Shown here piece after piece: positions 1 through 7,849 of a DNA stretch of 56,866 nucleotides. The DNA is from Bacteroidales bacterium (lineage in GTDB: Bacteria > Bacteroidota > Bacteroidia > Bacteroidales > P3). The stretch spans positions 1-56,866 of the forward strand of contig WQWA01000009.1 in assembly GCA_009785505.1 (NCBI GenBank), given 5' to 3'. Every line of letters starts with the position of its first letter. The first letter of the stretch is position 1. The position numbers and the translations under genes are program-made. A model generated the notes under the pieces. That model was given only the letters and a program-made list of their open reading frames with translations, searched no databases and was not told the origin of the DNA.

Positions 1-923
1 CTATGCACTGATAATCCACCGGTTTCATGGTCGCCGGTAACAATAACCAACGTATTGCCGTCTCTTTTTGCAAATTCTAAAACAGCGTGAATTGTGTTGT
101 CAAAATCTTTCAATTCTTCAACTAGAGCCTCAAAATCATTATCATGCCCCAACCAATCAATTTGTGCACTTTCAACCATCAAGAAAAAACCTCTCGGATT
201 TTGATTAAGAAGCTCAATAGATTTTTGTGTTGCCGGTTTTAGAAATTCGCCACGGCCGTCAGCCATAGATGGCGGATGTATGTCCCACAGCAGTCCGGCT
301 ATTTTTGGATTTTGTGTTCTTTTTATGTCTTCCAACGTGTAAAGTACCTGAAATCCTCGTACTCTCAAACTGTCCGAAAGATTACGGTTGTCTCTTCGTT
401 GTTCAAAACGATTTCTCCCGCCACCGATAAACAGCGTTGGATTTGTGTTTACAATACCTTCGGCAATTTCTTCATAATTGCGACGGTGAATGCTGTGCGA
501 CAGAAAAGCCGCAGGCGTAGCGTGTGTGATGCAGCAAGAAGCAATCACTCCGGTGGATAGGCCTCTTGCATTTGCAGACTGCACCAATGTTGTCATGGGC
601 TCTCCGGTTTCCGGACAGACACTAACCATGTTGTTGTTGGTTTTTCGTCCTGTTGCCAAGGCAGTTCCTGCAGCCGCAGATTCCGTAACAAAGTTATCTG
701 CCGATGCCGTTTTTTGATAGCCGATAACCGGAAATCTTACAATAGAATTGTCTTCTACCGTGCTGATCAGAGTGAACACTTGTGCGGTGCCCATACCATC
801 GCCGATAAGCAGGATTACGTTTCTAGGAGTTGGTGGTGGCTGCGGAGCTGTACGAACATTTCGTTGTGCAAAGGTGTTCAACGCAAAAATAAATAGAATT
901 AAGGGGAGAAAAATTTTTTTCAT
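1..923 (-). CDS. Alkaline phosphatase, PhoA family (3' end cut by window)
   Basis: A secreted or periplasmic phosphomonoesterase that releases phosphate from organic esters. The visible 307 codons start with a signal peptide (MKKIFLPLILFIFALNTFAQ). Near residue 38 is the metal-binding stretch NVILLIGDGMG, followed by TESAAAGTALATG, which holds the serine nucleophile (ESAAAG where many family members have DSAA). Towards the window edge IDWLGHDND and VTGDHETGGLS match the zinc-binding Asp/His motifs of the family. The reading frame is open to base 1, so the C-terminus lies outside. The ATG at 923 was chosen because it gives the signal peptide and follows a TATCTTTG promoter element. The gene is divergent from the flavodoxin gene. 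The family assignment is firm; the substrate and any Pho-type regulation cannot be told from the sequence. Confidence 0.92.
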   Translation of the reverse strand, partial: MKKIFLPLILFIFALNTFAQRNVRTAPQPPPTPRNVILLIGDGMGTAQVFTLISTVEDNSIVRFPVIGYQKTASADNFVTESAAAGTALATGRKTNNNMVSVCPETGEPMTTLVQSANARGLSTGVIASCCITHATPAAFLSHSIHRRNYEEIAEGIVNTNPTLFIGGGRNRFEQRRDNRNLSDSLRVRGFQVLYTLEDIKRTQNPKIAGLLWDIHPPSMADGRGEFLKPATQKSIELLNQNPRGFFLMVESAQIDWLGHDNDFEALVEELKDFDNTIHAVLEFAKRDGNTLVIVTGDHETGGLSVH

Positions 924-937
924 AAGTAAAGTTTTTG

Positions 938-945
938 CAAAGATA
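938..945 (-). promoter_or_regulatory. Bacteroidota -7 element for alkaline phosphatase
   Basis: TATCTTTG on the minus strand matches TAnnTTTG and lies 14 bases before the phosphatase ATG. No good TTTG -33 box was found. It is divergent from the element at 977-984. Confidence 0.65.
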
Positions 946-976
946 CGAAAAAAACAATAGATTTACAAAAAAATCG

Positions 977-984
977 TATCTTTG
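977..984 (+). promoter_or_regulatory. Bacteroidota -7 element for the flavodoxin gene
   Basis: TATCTTTG on the plus strand, 23 bases before the ATG at 1008. No clear -33 TTTG box. Confidence 0.6.
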
Positions 985-1007
985 TACCATCAAAAAAAAA
1001 TAATGAA

Positions 1008-1565
1008 ATGAAAAGAAATGCACTAATCATCATCATCGCCGTTTTCACTGTAATCACAACTGCTTGCGGAAACAGAACATCTACACAAGATCAAAACATC
1101 CTAATTGCGTATTTTTCCCTCACCGGAAACACTAAAACCGCTGCCGAGCACATCCAAGCAGTTGTCGGTGGAGAATTATTTACAATCCAAACCGTGCTTG
1201 AATACTCGGAAGATTTTCAAGAAGTTGTCGAAAGAGCCCGTTACGAGCTTGCAAACGATGTGAGACCCGAACTTGTTTACAGTTTGGAAAATTTTGATAA
1301 TTTCGATATTATCTTTTTAGGCTATCCGATATGGGCGAATACAGTTCCCATGGCGATTCGCACATTCATCGAAACATACGATTTATCGGGAAAGACTGTG
1401 GTTTTGTTTAGCACCAGCGGTAGAGGCGACAACATTCAAAGTGTAGAAGATCTGCGTGGTTGGTTACCTGACGCAAATATCATTGACGCTTTCAATGTTA
1501 ATCGCGAAAACATCGGTAATTCGCAGTATTTGTTTACTGAATGGGCTGCAAATTTGGAGCTGTAG
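1008..1565 (+). CDS. Flavodoxin-family lipoprotein
   Basis: A membrane-anchored flavodoxin-like electron-transfer or reductase protein of 185 residues. The N-terminal hydrophobic stretch ends in the lipobox-like ITTACGN, so the mature protein is probably lipidated on Cys20. ILIAYFSLTGNTKTAA is the FMN-phosphate loop; IIFLGYPIWANTVPMAI and VVLFSTSGRG are the later FMN-contacting loops typical of the Flavodoxin_4 group. An upstream ATG at 1003 stops at once, so 1008 is the start. It precedes an SDR oxidoreductase and a nitroreductase on the same strand with short gaps, which suggests one redox operon. The physiological partner is unknown. Confidence 0.85.
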   Translation: MKRNALIIIIAVFTVITTACGNRTSTQDQNILIAYFSLTGNTKTAAEHIQAVVGGELFTIQTVLEYSEDFQEVVERARYELANDVRPELVYSLENFDNFDIIFLGYPIWANTVPMAIRTFIETYDLSGKTVVLFSTSGRGDNIQSVEDLRGWLPDANIIDAFNVNRENIGNSQYLFTEWAANLEL

Positions 1566-1585
1566 TATCAGAAAAAAAATGCAGA

Positions 1586-2317
1586 ATGAAAAAAGCAATA
1601 ATCATAGGAGCATCATCCGGAATCGGACAAGAAGTTTCGAGGCTGTTAATTTCAGAGGGCTACAAGGTTGGCATCGCCGCACGACGATTGCCGTTTCTTG
1701 AAGAATTTAAGGAAAAATATCCTGATCAAGTTGTAACGAAACAACTTGATGTAACTTCGGGAAACGCCTCGGAAACGCTGCTTGAGTTAATTGACGAACT
1801 CGGAGGAATGGATTTATTTTTCTTGTCATCGGGAATCGGCAGGCAAAATCGGGATTTGAATTTGGACTTAGAACTTCAAATCTTAAACACGAATGTTTTG
1901 GGGTTTTCGCGTATGGTTACAACGGCGTTCAATTATTTCAAAACAGCAGATAAGCCCGGACATATAGCTGTGATCAGTTCTATTGCAGGAACAAAAGGGC
2001 TTGGTGTTTCAACATCGTATTCTGCCTCAAAACGCTTTCAAAACACCTATATCCAAAGTCTTGTGCAATTGGCTCGCATAGAAGATTTGAACATAAAATT
2101 TACTGATATAAAACCGGGTTTTGTAGATACAGATTTGTTGAACGATGAGCATAATTATCCGTTAAAAATGCAATCGGATTATGTCGCAAAAAAAATTATC
2201 AAAGCCTTACGCAAACATAAGCGCAGTGTAATTATTGATTGGCGATATGCTGTTTTAGTGTTCTTTTGGAAGTTGATTCCGAATTGGCTTTGGGAACGAA
2301 TGAAAATAGGAAAATAG
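1586..2317 (+). CDS. Short-chain dehydrogenase/reductase (SDR)
   Basis: An NAD(P)-dependent oxidoreductase of 243 residues. The Rossmann dinucleotide loop IIIGASSGIGQEV is at the N-terminus, LSSGIG (the NNAG-equivalent) near residue 86, and the catalytic Ser and YSASK (Tyr-x3-Lys) at ISSIAG...STSYSASK. The C-terminus is hydrophobic (YAVLVFFWKLIPNWLW), as in a Bacteroidota SDR subgroup that may associate with membrane. The reading frame extends upstream to 1541, but the ATG at 1586 gives the proper family start (MKKAIIIGASS), so the longer start inside the flavodoxin gene was not used. The substrate is unknown. Confidence 0.87.
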   Translation: MKKAIIIGASSGIGQEVSRLLISEGYKVGIAARRLPFLEEFKEKYPDQVVTKQLDVTSGNASETLLELIDELGGMDLFFLSSGIGRQNRDLNLDLELQILNTNVLGFSRMVTTAFNYFKTADKPGHIAVISSIAGTKGLGVSTSYSASKRFQNTYIQSLVQLARIEDLNIKFTDIKPGFVDTDLLNDEHNYPLKMQSDYVAKKIIKALRKHKRSVIIDWRYAVLVFFWKLIPNWLWERMKIGK

Positions 2318-2321
2318 TATT

Positions 2322-2885
2322 ATGAATCTACAACATTTAGTTTTGAAAAACCGAAGCTATCGTCGCTACGACGAGAGTTTCAGCATCGAAAGAAATCAAG
2401 TTCTTTCGTGGATTGATTTAGCTCGAAATACGCCATCGGCAAGGAATTTCCAGCCGTTGAAGTTTTTTGTTTCAACGGAGCCAAAAACGAACGAAACTAT
2501 TTTCAACAATATCTCTTGGGCAGGTTATTTGGAAAACGGACGACCTGTGCAGGGCGAGCGCCCTACGGCATATATCGTGATATGCAACGATATGGATATT
2601 GCACAACAATCGGAATACGATCAAGGCATTGTTGCACAAACCATTTTATTGACTGCGGTTAGTGAAGGTTTGGGCGGATGCATGTTTACAAGCGTCAAGA
2701 AAGAGAGTATGCGAACGCAGTTGGAGTTGCCGAAAAATCTTGAACCGCAAATGGTTGTTGCAATTGGGAAACCTATTGAAAATGTTGTTATCACTGATGT
2801 TGAGAATAGTGATATTCGATATTATCGTGACGAAAGTGGCACACATTTTGTCCCGAAGCGGTCGATGGCGGAGATTGTTATTTGA
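2322..2885 (+). CDS. Nitroreductase family protein
   Basis: An FMN-dependent oxidoreductase of 187 residues. RSYRRYDE near residue 12 and ARNTPSARNFQPLKF near residue 34 are the FMN-binding and dimer-interface motifs of the nitroreductase fold. GIVAQTILLTAVSEGLGGCMF is the conserved helix and glycine turn near residue 108, and ELPKNLEPQMVVAIGKP follows as usual. It starts four bases after the SDR stop, so co-transcription is likely. The natural substrate (nitro compound, quinone or flavin) cannot be inferred. Confidence 0.87.
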   Translation: MNLQHLVLKNRSYRRYDESFSIERNQVLSWIDLARNTPSARNFQPLKFFVSTEPKTNETIFNNISWAGYLENGRPVQGERPTAYIVICNDMDIAQQSEYDQGIVAQTILLTAVSEGLGGCMFTSVKKESMRTQLELPKNLEPQMVVAIGKPIENVVITDVENSDIRYYRDESGTHFVPKRSMAEIVI

Positions 2886-2951
2886 AAAATAGGGGGCGTA
2901 AAAAAGAAAAAAAAGACACTCAAATACTAAAATCAGAAAACGACGATAATC

Positions 2952-2983
2952 TTTGCAAAATCAAAAAAAATGTTGTATCTTTG
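2952..2983 (+). promoter_or_regulatory. Promoter of the sce7726-sce7725-RES operon
   Basis: TTTG (2952-2955), a 20-base spacer, then TATCTTTG (2976-2983): a textbook Bacteroides promoter. The first start codon is at 3084, leaving a roughly 100-base AT-rich leader, much longer than most leaders in this window. Confidence 0.75.
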
Positions 2984-3083
2984 CAGGGTTATTTGTGATA
3001 ATTTAATATAAGAGGATTGATTAGAGATAATTATTTCCAAATAACAACTCAAAATAAACCTAATATAGATTGATATTATCAGA

Positions 3084-3962
3084 ATGAACACCTTTAATTC
3101 AGATAGTAATTCTGACAAGTGGAGGAGCTACGCTTCAATCTTTTCAAGTGGAAATTTTATAAAACTACTTCGAAAAAATGATTTTTCATTTTTAGATCTG
3201 AAAATAAAACGTCTTGATCAAGAGTTTTTGGAAAATGGCATTTTTTCATATTTGGATTACGTTAAATATACATATAAACAGCTCGAAAAAAGCTATCGTA
3301 ATGAATATGTCTTTAAAAATACTGTTATAAACAAACTATTAATCCAAGAATACGGCACCAAAGATACAATCGCGATTAATGAATTTAACGCAGGAAACTC
3401 TGTCGCTGATCTTGTTATTTTTAATGGAAACAGTAAGGTATTCGAAATAAAATCAAAATTTGACAGCAAAAAAAGAATAGATGGGCAAATTTCTAATTAT
3501 CAAAAACTTTTCAATGAATGTTATGTAGTTGTTGAGCATAAACATTTATCTCGCTACATTTCTCTACCCAGTCAAATCGGAATTTTTACTATGCAACTTG
3601 AAAGAGGCAGACTTGTTCTGCACAAAGAAAGAGATGCCATTGAAAATAGAAAAATAGACCCTTACCTTGTTATGCGTTCTGTAAAAACGCAAGAATATAA
3701 AAATATAGTGAGAGAATATTTAGGATATTTGCCTGAGATGAATGCGTTTAATATGTTTTCTATTTGTGATGCCGTAATAACTCAAATTCCGCCTGAACAT
3801 CTGAATCAACTTTATATTGAAGAAGTAAAAAAAAGAAAATCGAACACAGCAAAGCTGAAAAAATTCAACTCTGCTTTAAGGCAAATTTGTTTAAGTTTAA
3901 AACTAACTGAGCAACAATACTTAGCTTTAGAAAATAGTTTGTCAATCTCAATAAAAAAATAA
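3084..3962 (+). CDS. sce7726 family protein, PD-(D/E)XK nuclease-like
   Basis: First gene of a tight three-gene cassette; 292 residues, no signal peptide. The middle resembles sce7726 family proteins: a segment rich in acidic residues, then SVADLVIFNGNSKVFEIKSK with D109, E121 and K123 spaced as in PD-(D/E)XK nucleases, then DGQISNYQKLFNECYVVVEH, where the Gln fits the QxxxY helix that follows that fold. The N-terminal 100 residues and the basic, helical C-terminus are not recognised. The next gene begins two bases after the stop. The DNA is more AT-rich than its surroundings, which suggests transfer. The fold call is an inference from motif spacing, and cleavage activity is unproven. Confidence 0.75.
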   Translation: MNTFNSDSNSDKWRSYASIFSSGNFIKLLRKNDFSFLDLKIKRLDQEFLENGIFSYLDYVKYTYKQLEKSYRNEYVFKNTVINKLLIQEYGTKDTIAINEFNAGNSVADLVIFNGNSKVFEIKSKFDSKKRIDGQISNYQKLFNECYVVVEHKHLSRYISLPSQIGIFTMQLERGRLVLHKERDAIENRKIDPYLVMRSVKTQEYKNIVREYLGYLPEMNAFNMFSICDAVITQIPPEHLNQLYIEEVKKRKSNTAKLKKFNSALRQICLSLKLTEQQYLALENSLSISIKK

Positions 3963-3964
3963 CT

Positions 3965-4891
3965 ATGTATTATCCATTTTTAAGAGGAAAACAATTTGAA
4001 CTACTTGCTTTGAGAGATTTTGTAGAATTTAATTCAGGCAGTTTTCATGTCTTTCCGATTATAGAACCAGTAAAGGAAACTTTCAATAGCATGAAATTGG
4101 CTATTCAAAAAATGAAAGAAAAGTCCTTAATATTTGGATTGGTATTAAATCCACAAGTGGGTGACATCATCAACAGAACAGACCTGATAATGCGAGAATT
4201 ACAAAATGAGCTATCTGATCAAACTTGTTGGTGCCCGGTGTTTTTCGTAAAAGATAATTTTTCGGTCATTGCTCAAAAAATAACTGATTATAACTTTCAG
4301 AATGTCATTATTTTTTACGAAGGTGGAGATGTTCAAAGTCAAGAATTTAATACATTTTTCTCGCTAACTCAAATTTCAAAAGTTATCATAACTGACAGTC
4401 GGACAGTCAAACGTAAACTTCTCTCTCTTAATAAAGAACTTATTCTCATGAGTGATAGTTTTAATCAACAAGCGAAAAACAAGGACTACTTACATGTTCC
4501 TGAAGAAAGTTTTTCTGAAGATTTTGCATTCTATCAACAAGAAGGTTTTGTCGGTTTTTCTGATTATACAACACTGCCAAAGAGTTATATAGATGGTGGC
4601 TTGTTGCCTTTTGCGGTAGCTATTCACCTGACTTTTAAGAAAAATGAAGAGCAGATATTCATTGGGCATTTTGTATCTAATACCAACGATGACCGAACAA
4701 ACGTTCAGGGTAAATTTGGAGAAGCGACAGAAAAGGCTATTACATTTTGGGATAAACAGCAATTACCAAGAACAAAGGCAATAGAAAAATTATCTGAATA
4801 TGCCAAAAATGCGCAATACCCCGGATTAGGCATGGTAAAGAAAATATCTATCCTTAACCATCTCGAATTAATTAACTCTACAATTTCATAA
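3965..4891 (+). CDS. sce7725 family (T4 beta-like) protein
   Basis: Second gene of the cassette; 308 residues, predicted cytoplasmic. The N-terminus MYYPFLRGKQFELLALRD is characteristic of sce7725 family proteins, which are usually found beside sce7726 and are related to the 'beta protein' family named after a phage T4 product. PIIEPVKET, a conserved DSRTVKRK segment and a C-terminal RTKAIEKL...GLGMVKK region complete the family outline. It starts two bases after the sce7726 stop and ends one base before the RES gene, so the three are surely co-transcribed. No enzymatic motif is evident; a scaffold, sensor or antitoxin role is guesswork. Confidence 0.75.
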   Translation: MYYPFLRGKQFELLALRDFVEFNSGSFHVFPIIEPVKETFNSMKLAIQKMKEKSLIFGLVLNPQVGDIINRTDLIMRELQNELSDQTCWCPVFFVKDNFSVIAQKITDYNFQNVIIFYEGGDVQSQEFNTFFSLTQISKVIITDSRTVKRKLLSLNKELILMSDSFNQQAKNKDYLHVPEESFSEDFAFYQQEGFVGFSDYTTLPKSYIDGGLLPFAVAIHLTFKKNEEQIFIGHFVSNTNDDRTNVQGKFGEATEKAITFWDKQQLPRTKAIEKLSEYAKNAQYPGLGMVKKISILNHLELINSTIS

Positions 4892-4892
4892 G

Positions 4893-5900
4893 ATGAATAT
4901 CTGTGCAAACTGTTTTATTGACGAAGAATTGAAGAGGTATATTGGAGTCAACTCAAAGGATTTTGGTGATTGTAATTTTTGTGGCAACACCAACGAGAAA
5001 GTCCTACCTATAGTGGAGCTGTCCGACATCTTCCATGAATTTTTTTCCATTTTTGAAAATTCGCTTACCGGAAAATCTTTGTGGGAATTACTCGCTATTG
5101 ATTGGGACTTGATTAATCCTGAAATAATAGATCAACAGCGATTGATTAATGCTTTGCTTGAGACAACACAATCAAATCATCTAATTTCAGCCGACGGGGT
5201 GCAGTACATAGAAGAAGTGAGGAACTATGTAAGCAAATGGGAATCTTTAAAGAAGGAAATAAAAGAAGAACGACGGTTTCTGATTAATACCGAAGATTTG
5301 GAGTGGGACAAGGTGTTTAATGACGCTACGTCTAATATTACTGAAAAAAAGTTTTATAGAGGGCGAATTCAAGAAAAAGGTAGCGTTTTTACAGAGGTAG
5401 ACTTGTTTTGCCCACCAAAAGAGAAAGCAACAGCAGGCAGGTCTAACCCTCATGGAATACCCTATTTATATCTTTGCCAATCATTCAAAACTACATTTTA
5501 TGAGACACGTGCTGTTTATTTAGATGTTATATTTGTTGCAACATTCAAAGCTAAGTCGGGCATTTCGATTAAATTGGTTGATTTTACATCGAAGGAGAGT
5601 ATTATGGATTGGGACGGCAGGATTAAATTTTTAGCTAAAAAGAATTTATTTTTTAAGGCGGTAAGCAAAGATTTGTCAAAACCTCTTCGTCGCTTCGATT
5701 CAGAAATAGAATATATCCCAACTCAATTTATTTGCGAGTATATAAAGCATTTTACAGAGGCTGATGGAATAGTTTTTGAAAGCTCAGTACATAAAGGCGG
5801 AGTCAATTATGTGATTTTCGACCAAAATAAAATGGAAATAGAAGAAATTAGACAATATCGTATAAAAGAAGTAGCTTTAGATTCAGAAGAAATAATTTGA
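4893..5900 (+). CDS. Zinc-ribbon and RES-domain protein (putative NAD+-consuming toxin)
   Basis: Third gene of the cassette; 335 residues. The N-terminus has four Cys as two CxxC pairs (C4, C7, C27, C30), a likely zinc ribbon. A helical middle follows, then a RES domain from about residue 150: FYRGR (R156/R158), SNPHGIPYLYLCQS, YETRA (E204) and FESSVHKGGVNYVIFD (S297/S298) supply the Arg, Glu and Ser that name the family. Known RES toxins such as those of RES-Xre pairs degrade NAD+ by phosphorolysis. No Xre-type antitoxin lies next to it; the sce7726 and sce7725 genes take that position. The toxin role is inferred from the domain and the catalytic trio is intact. Confidence 0.8.
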   Translation: MNICANCFIDEELKRYIGVNSKDFGDCNFCGNTNEKVLPIVELSDIFHEFFSIFENSLTGKSLWELLAIDWDLINPEIIDQQRLINALLETTQSNHLISADGVQYIEEVRNYVSKWESLKKEIKEERRFLINTEDLEWDKVFNDATSNITEKKFYRGRIQEKGSVFTEVDLFCPPKEKATAGRSNPHGIPYLYLCQSFKTTFYETRAVYLDVIFVATFKAKSGISIKLVDFTSKESIMDWDGRIKFLAKKNLFFKAVSKDLSKPLRRFDSEIEYIPTQFICEYIKHFTEADGIVFESSVHKGGVNYVIFDQNKMEIEEIRQYRIKEVALDSEEII

Positions 5901-5931
5901 ATTTAAAACAAAAATCTGCATATGGTAAATC

Positions 5932-5948
5932 TGCGTAGTTAATACGCA
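5932..5948. repeat. Short inverted repeat after the RES gene
   Basis: TGCGTA, loop GTTAA, TACGCA: a six-base-pair hairpin in the 63-base gap after the RES gene. It has no T-run typical of an intrinsic terminator. Confidence 0.35.
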
Positions 5949-5963
5949 AACAAAAATGAGATT

Positions 5964-6320
5964 ATGAAATCACCAAAAATCCTCCTAAAAATAGCATCAA
6001 TCATCATGCTACTCCACGGCTTAACGTTACTCATTAGCACACTTGTAAGCCCTCAGAATCCCGCTCTACCTGCCGAGTTCCGCGACTTTGTCATGGGAGC
6101 CACTTTCTGTGGCATTTTGTTAGCCTTACTTCTTGGAATTTTACTTTGGATGTTATCTTGCACGAAGAATGAAGCGAACACGAAGCTATTGTGGATTGTC
6201 GCAACGGCAACCGTTGTGCTCGGAATTATTGAAGTAATTTTCTTTTTTCCGTACATCGTTGGTATTCTTCCGGGAATCTTGGCGTTTATCGCTTTGTTTA
6301 TACGTAGTAAACAAAAGTAG
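5964..6320 (+). CDS. Small four-helix membrane protein, unknown function
   Basis: 118 residues, almost all hydrophobic, with about four membrane helices (near residues 8-28, 45-66, 74-91 and 93-113) and short charged loops (SCTKNEANTK). It resembles small uncharacterised membrane proteins common in Firmicutes and Bacteroidota, but no family was recognised with certainty. It is followed 11 bases later by the DUF3781-like gene on the same strand, so the two may share a transcript. Confidence 0.6.
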   Translation: MKSPKILLKIASIIMLLHGLTLLISTLVSPQNPALPAEFRDFVMGATFCGILLALLLGILLWMLSCTKNEANTKLLWIVATATVVLGIIEVIFFFPYIVGILPGILAFIALFIRSKQK

Positions 6321-6331
6321 TTTTCACGTGA

Positions 6332-6583
6332 ATGAAAGATAAAATCCTTCAAAATATTTGCTACACCGAACTTGTTTACGAAAGAATAAACAAAAAACTC
6401 GGCACGATACTCTCAAAAGAGCAAATAGAAAAATTAATGTTCGATGTTATCAAAAAAACCGATGAAAAATATTTTGAAAAAACAGGAAAAAACTACTACA
6501 TCGCAAATCTCGAGCACAACATCAGAATAACAGTAAATTCAAACACATTTAGAGTTATTACTGTTGACAGAATTGAAAAATAA
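6332..6583 (+). CDS. DUF3781 family protein
   Basis: A small cytoplasmic protein of 83 residues. The pattern ICYTELVYERINKKLG near residue 9, KEQIEKLMFDVIKKTDE, and KNYYIANLEHNIRITVN with a final FRVITVDRIEK matches my memory of DUF3781, a family without known function. It lies between a small membrane protein and a flavodoxin-ferredoxin fusion, 10 bases before the latter. Nothing suggests catalysis. Confidence 0.7.
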   Translation: MKDKILQNICYTELVYERINKKLGTILSKEQIEKLMFDVIKKTDEKYFEKTGKNYYIANLEHNIRITVNSNTFRVITVDRIEK

Positions 6584-6593
6584 AACAGATTAG

Positions 6594-7397
6594 ATGAAAA
6601 ATATTCGCATCGATTATTACACCGGAACAGGCGGTTCGCAACTGATTGCCGAACGATTGGCAGAAAAATTAAAAGCCGAAAACAATAATGTCGTTGTTAA
6701 TCGAATTTACAGAGCCGATATCAAAGAAACCAGAACTTTCGATGTCGATTATTATATTTTGATTTTCCCCGTGCACTCATTTAATCCGCCAAGTACGATT
6801 TTCGAGTGGGCAAAACATCTAACAGCAAATCGCTGTAAAACCGCCATAATCTCGGTTGCCGGTGCCGGAAACGCTCTTACCAACACCGCTTGCAGATACA
6901 AAACCCGAAAGCTCCTAAAAAAACGAGGTTTTGACGTAATCTATCAAGACATGGTCAGGATGCCCAACAATTGGAAAAACGTACCCGAAAAACCAAAATA
7001 CATCTGCCTGCTTTCAAAACTTCCAACTAAAATAGAAAAAATTGCCCAAGCCATCGCAACAGAAAAAAGAGGCAGAAAACTGATTTACTGGATTGACTAC
7101 CTGCTGACACCACTCGGAAGAACCGCACAAAACAGCACCCACAAATTCGGAAACGGAATAAACGTTTTAGATAGTTGCACAAGTTGCGGACTTTGTGCGA
7201 AAAACTGCTGTTCATCAAATATTAAAATGGAGGCAAATTTGCCAAAGTTTGAGAATCGATGCGATATGTGTTTAGGATGTGTTTACAATTGTCCCGAAAA
7301 GGCTCTGCAACCAACTTGGGGAGCATTTCAAGTAGACAAAAAAGGATATGATTTACGTTCAATGCTCCAAAATTTAGACGCTCGGAAAGAATTGTAA
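6594..7397 (+). CDS. EFR1-type flavodoxin-ferredoxin fusion
   Basis: An electron-transfer protein of 267 residues. The N-terminal half is flavodoxin-like: YYTGTGGSQLIAERLAEKL is the FMN-phosphate loop and IISVAGAGN a later loop. The C-terminal part holds two [4Fe-4S] clusters, CTSCGLCAKNC starting at C195 and CDMCLGCVYNCP, each C-x2-C-x2-C-x3-C. This order is typical of the EFR1 group found in anaerobes. It probably moves low-potential electrons, which fits the hydrogenase maturases in the window, but no partner is encoded next to it. It lies 10 bases after the DUF3781-like gene. Confidence 0.85.
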   Translation: MKNIRIDYYTGTGGSQLIAERLAEKLKAENNNVVVNRIYRADIKETRTFDVDYYILIFPVHSFNPPSTIFEWAKHLTANRCKTAIISVAGAGNALTNTACRYKTRKLLKKRGFDVIYQDMVRMPNNWKNVPEKPKYICLLSKLPTKIEKIAQAIATEKRGRKLIYWIDYLLTPLGRTAQNSTHKFGNGINVLDSCTSCGLCAKNCCSSNIKMEANLPKFENRCDMCLGCVYNCPEKALQPTWGAFQVDKKGYDLRSMLQNLDARKEL

Positions 7398-7400
7398 AAA

Positions 7401-7432
7401 TTTGCATATTCAAAATCTTTTTTGTAACTTTG
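7401..7432 (+). promoter_or_regulatory. Promoter of rnpB
   Basis: TTTG (7401-7404), a 20-base spacer and TAACTTTG (7425-7432) match the Bacteroides consensus. Transcription would begin a few bases before the P1 helix of RNase P RNA. Confidence 0.75.
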
Positions 7433-7439
7433 TAGTAGT

Positions 7440-7849
7440 AAAAAACGCTCCGATCTGTCGCTGTAATTTTTTGCAGAGGAAAGTCCGGGCAACACTGAGC
7501 CACCATGCTACCTAACGGGTAGGCATTGCAATGCAATGACAACAAGTGCCACAGAAAATTACCGCTCTGAGCGGATGCTCCCTTCGACAAGCTCAGGGAG
7601 CAGAGCAGGACACTGAGCTTGTCGAAGTGTCCATAGCAAAGAGTAAGGGTGAAAACGGGAGGTAAGAGCTCCCGCAACGTTTGGCAACAAACGCTTGGGG
7701 TAAACTTCATGGGTTGAAAGTTCAAATATACCGTCTGCTAAGCCGGGCTCGGGCGACGACGGGGGGTCGAACGATAGAGCTTGCAAGCGATTGCAAGTCG
7801 AGATAAATGACAGATTAGAAACAGAACCCGGCTTATGAGAGCGTTTTTT
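7440..7849 (+). ncRNA. rnpB: RNase P RNA (bacterial type A)
   Basis: The catalytic RNA that trims the 5' leader from pre-tRNAs. Diagnostic segments appear in order: GAGGAAAGTCCGGGC at about 7478 (P4/CR I), ACAGAAAATTACCGC at about 7551, AAGGGTGAAAACGG and GGTAAGAGCTCCCG near 7645-7674, and GATAAATGACAGATTAG then ACAGAACCCGGCTTAT near 7802-7835. The ends pair as helix P1: bases 7440-7450 with 7839-7849. The helix P12 region carries an inserted palindromic repeat (7577-7632). The last 17 bases overlap the end of hydF on the other strand. Confidence 0.95.
7577..7632 (+). repeat. Dispersed palindromic repeat inside RNase P RNA (P12 region)
   Basis: Two adjacent hairpins. GCTCCC/GGGAGC closes a 13-base loop TTCGACAAGCTCA (7583-7595). 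GGACAC/GTGTCC closes the loop TGAGCTTGTCGAA, the exact complement of the first. The element can therefore fold as two hairpins, a kissing pair or one long hairpin. The TTCGACAAGCTCA core is a dispersed repeat seen in many bacterial genomes. Confidence 0.8.
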
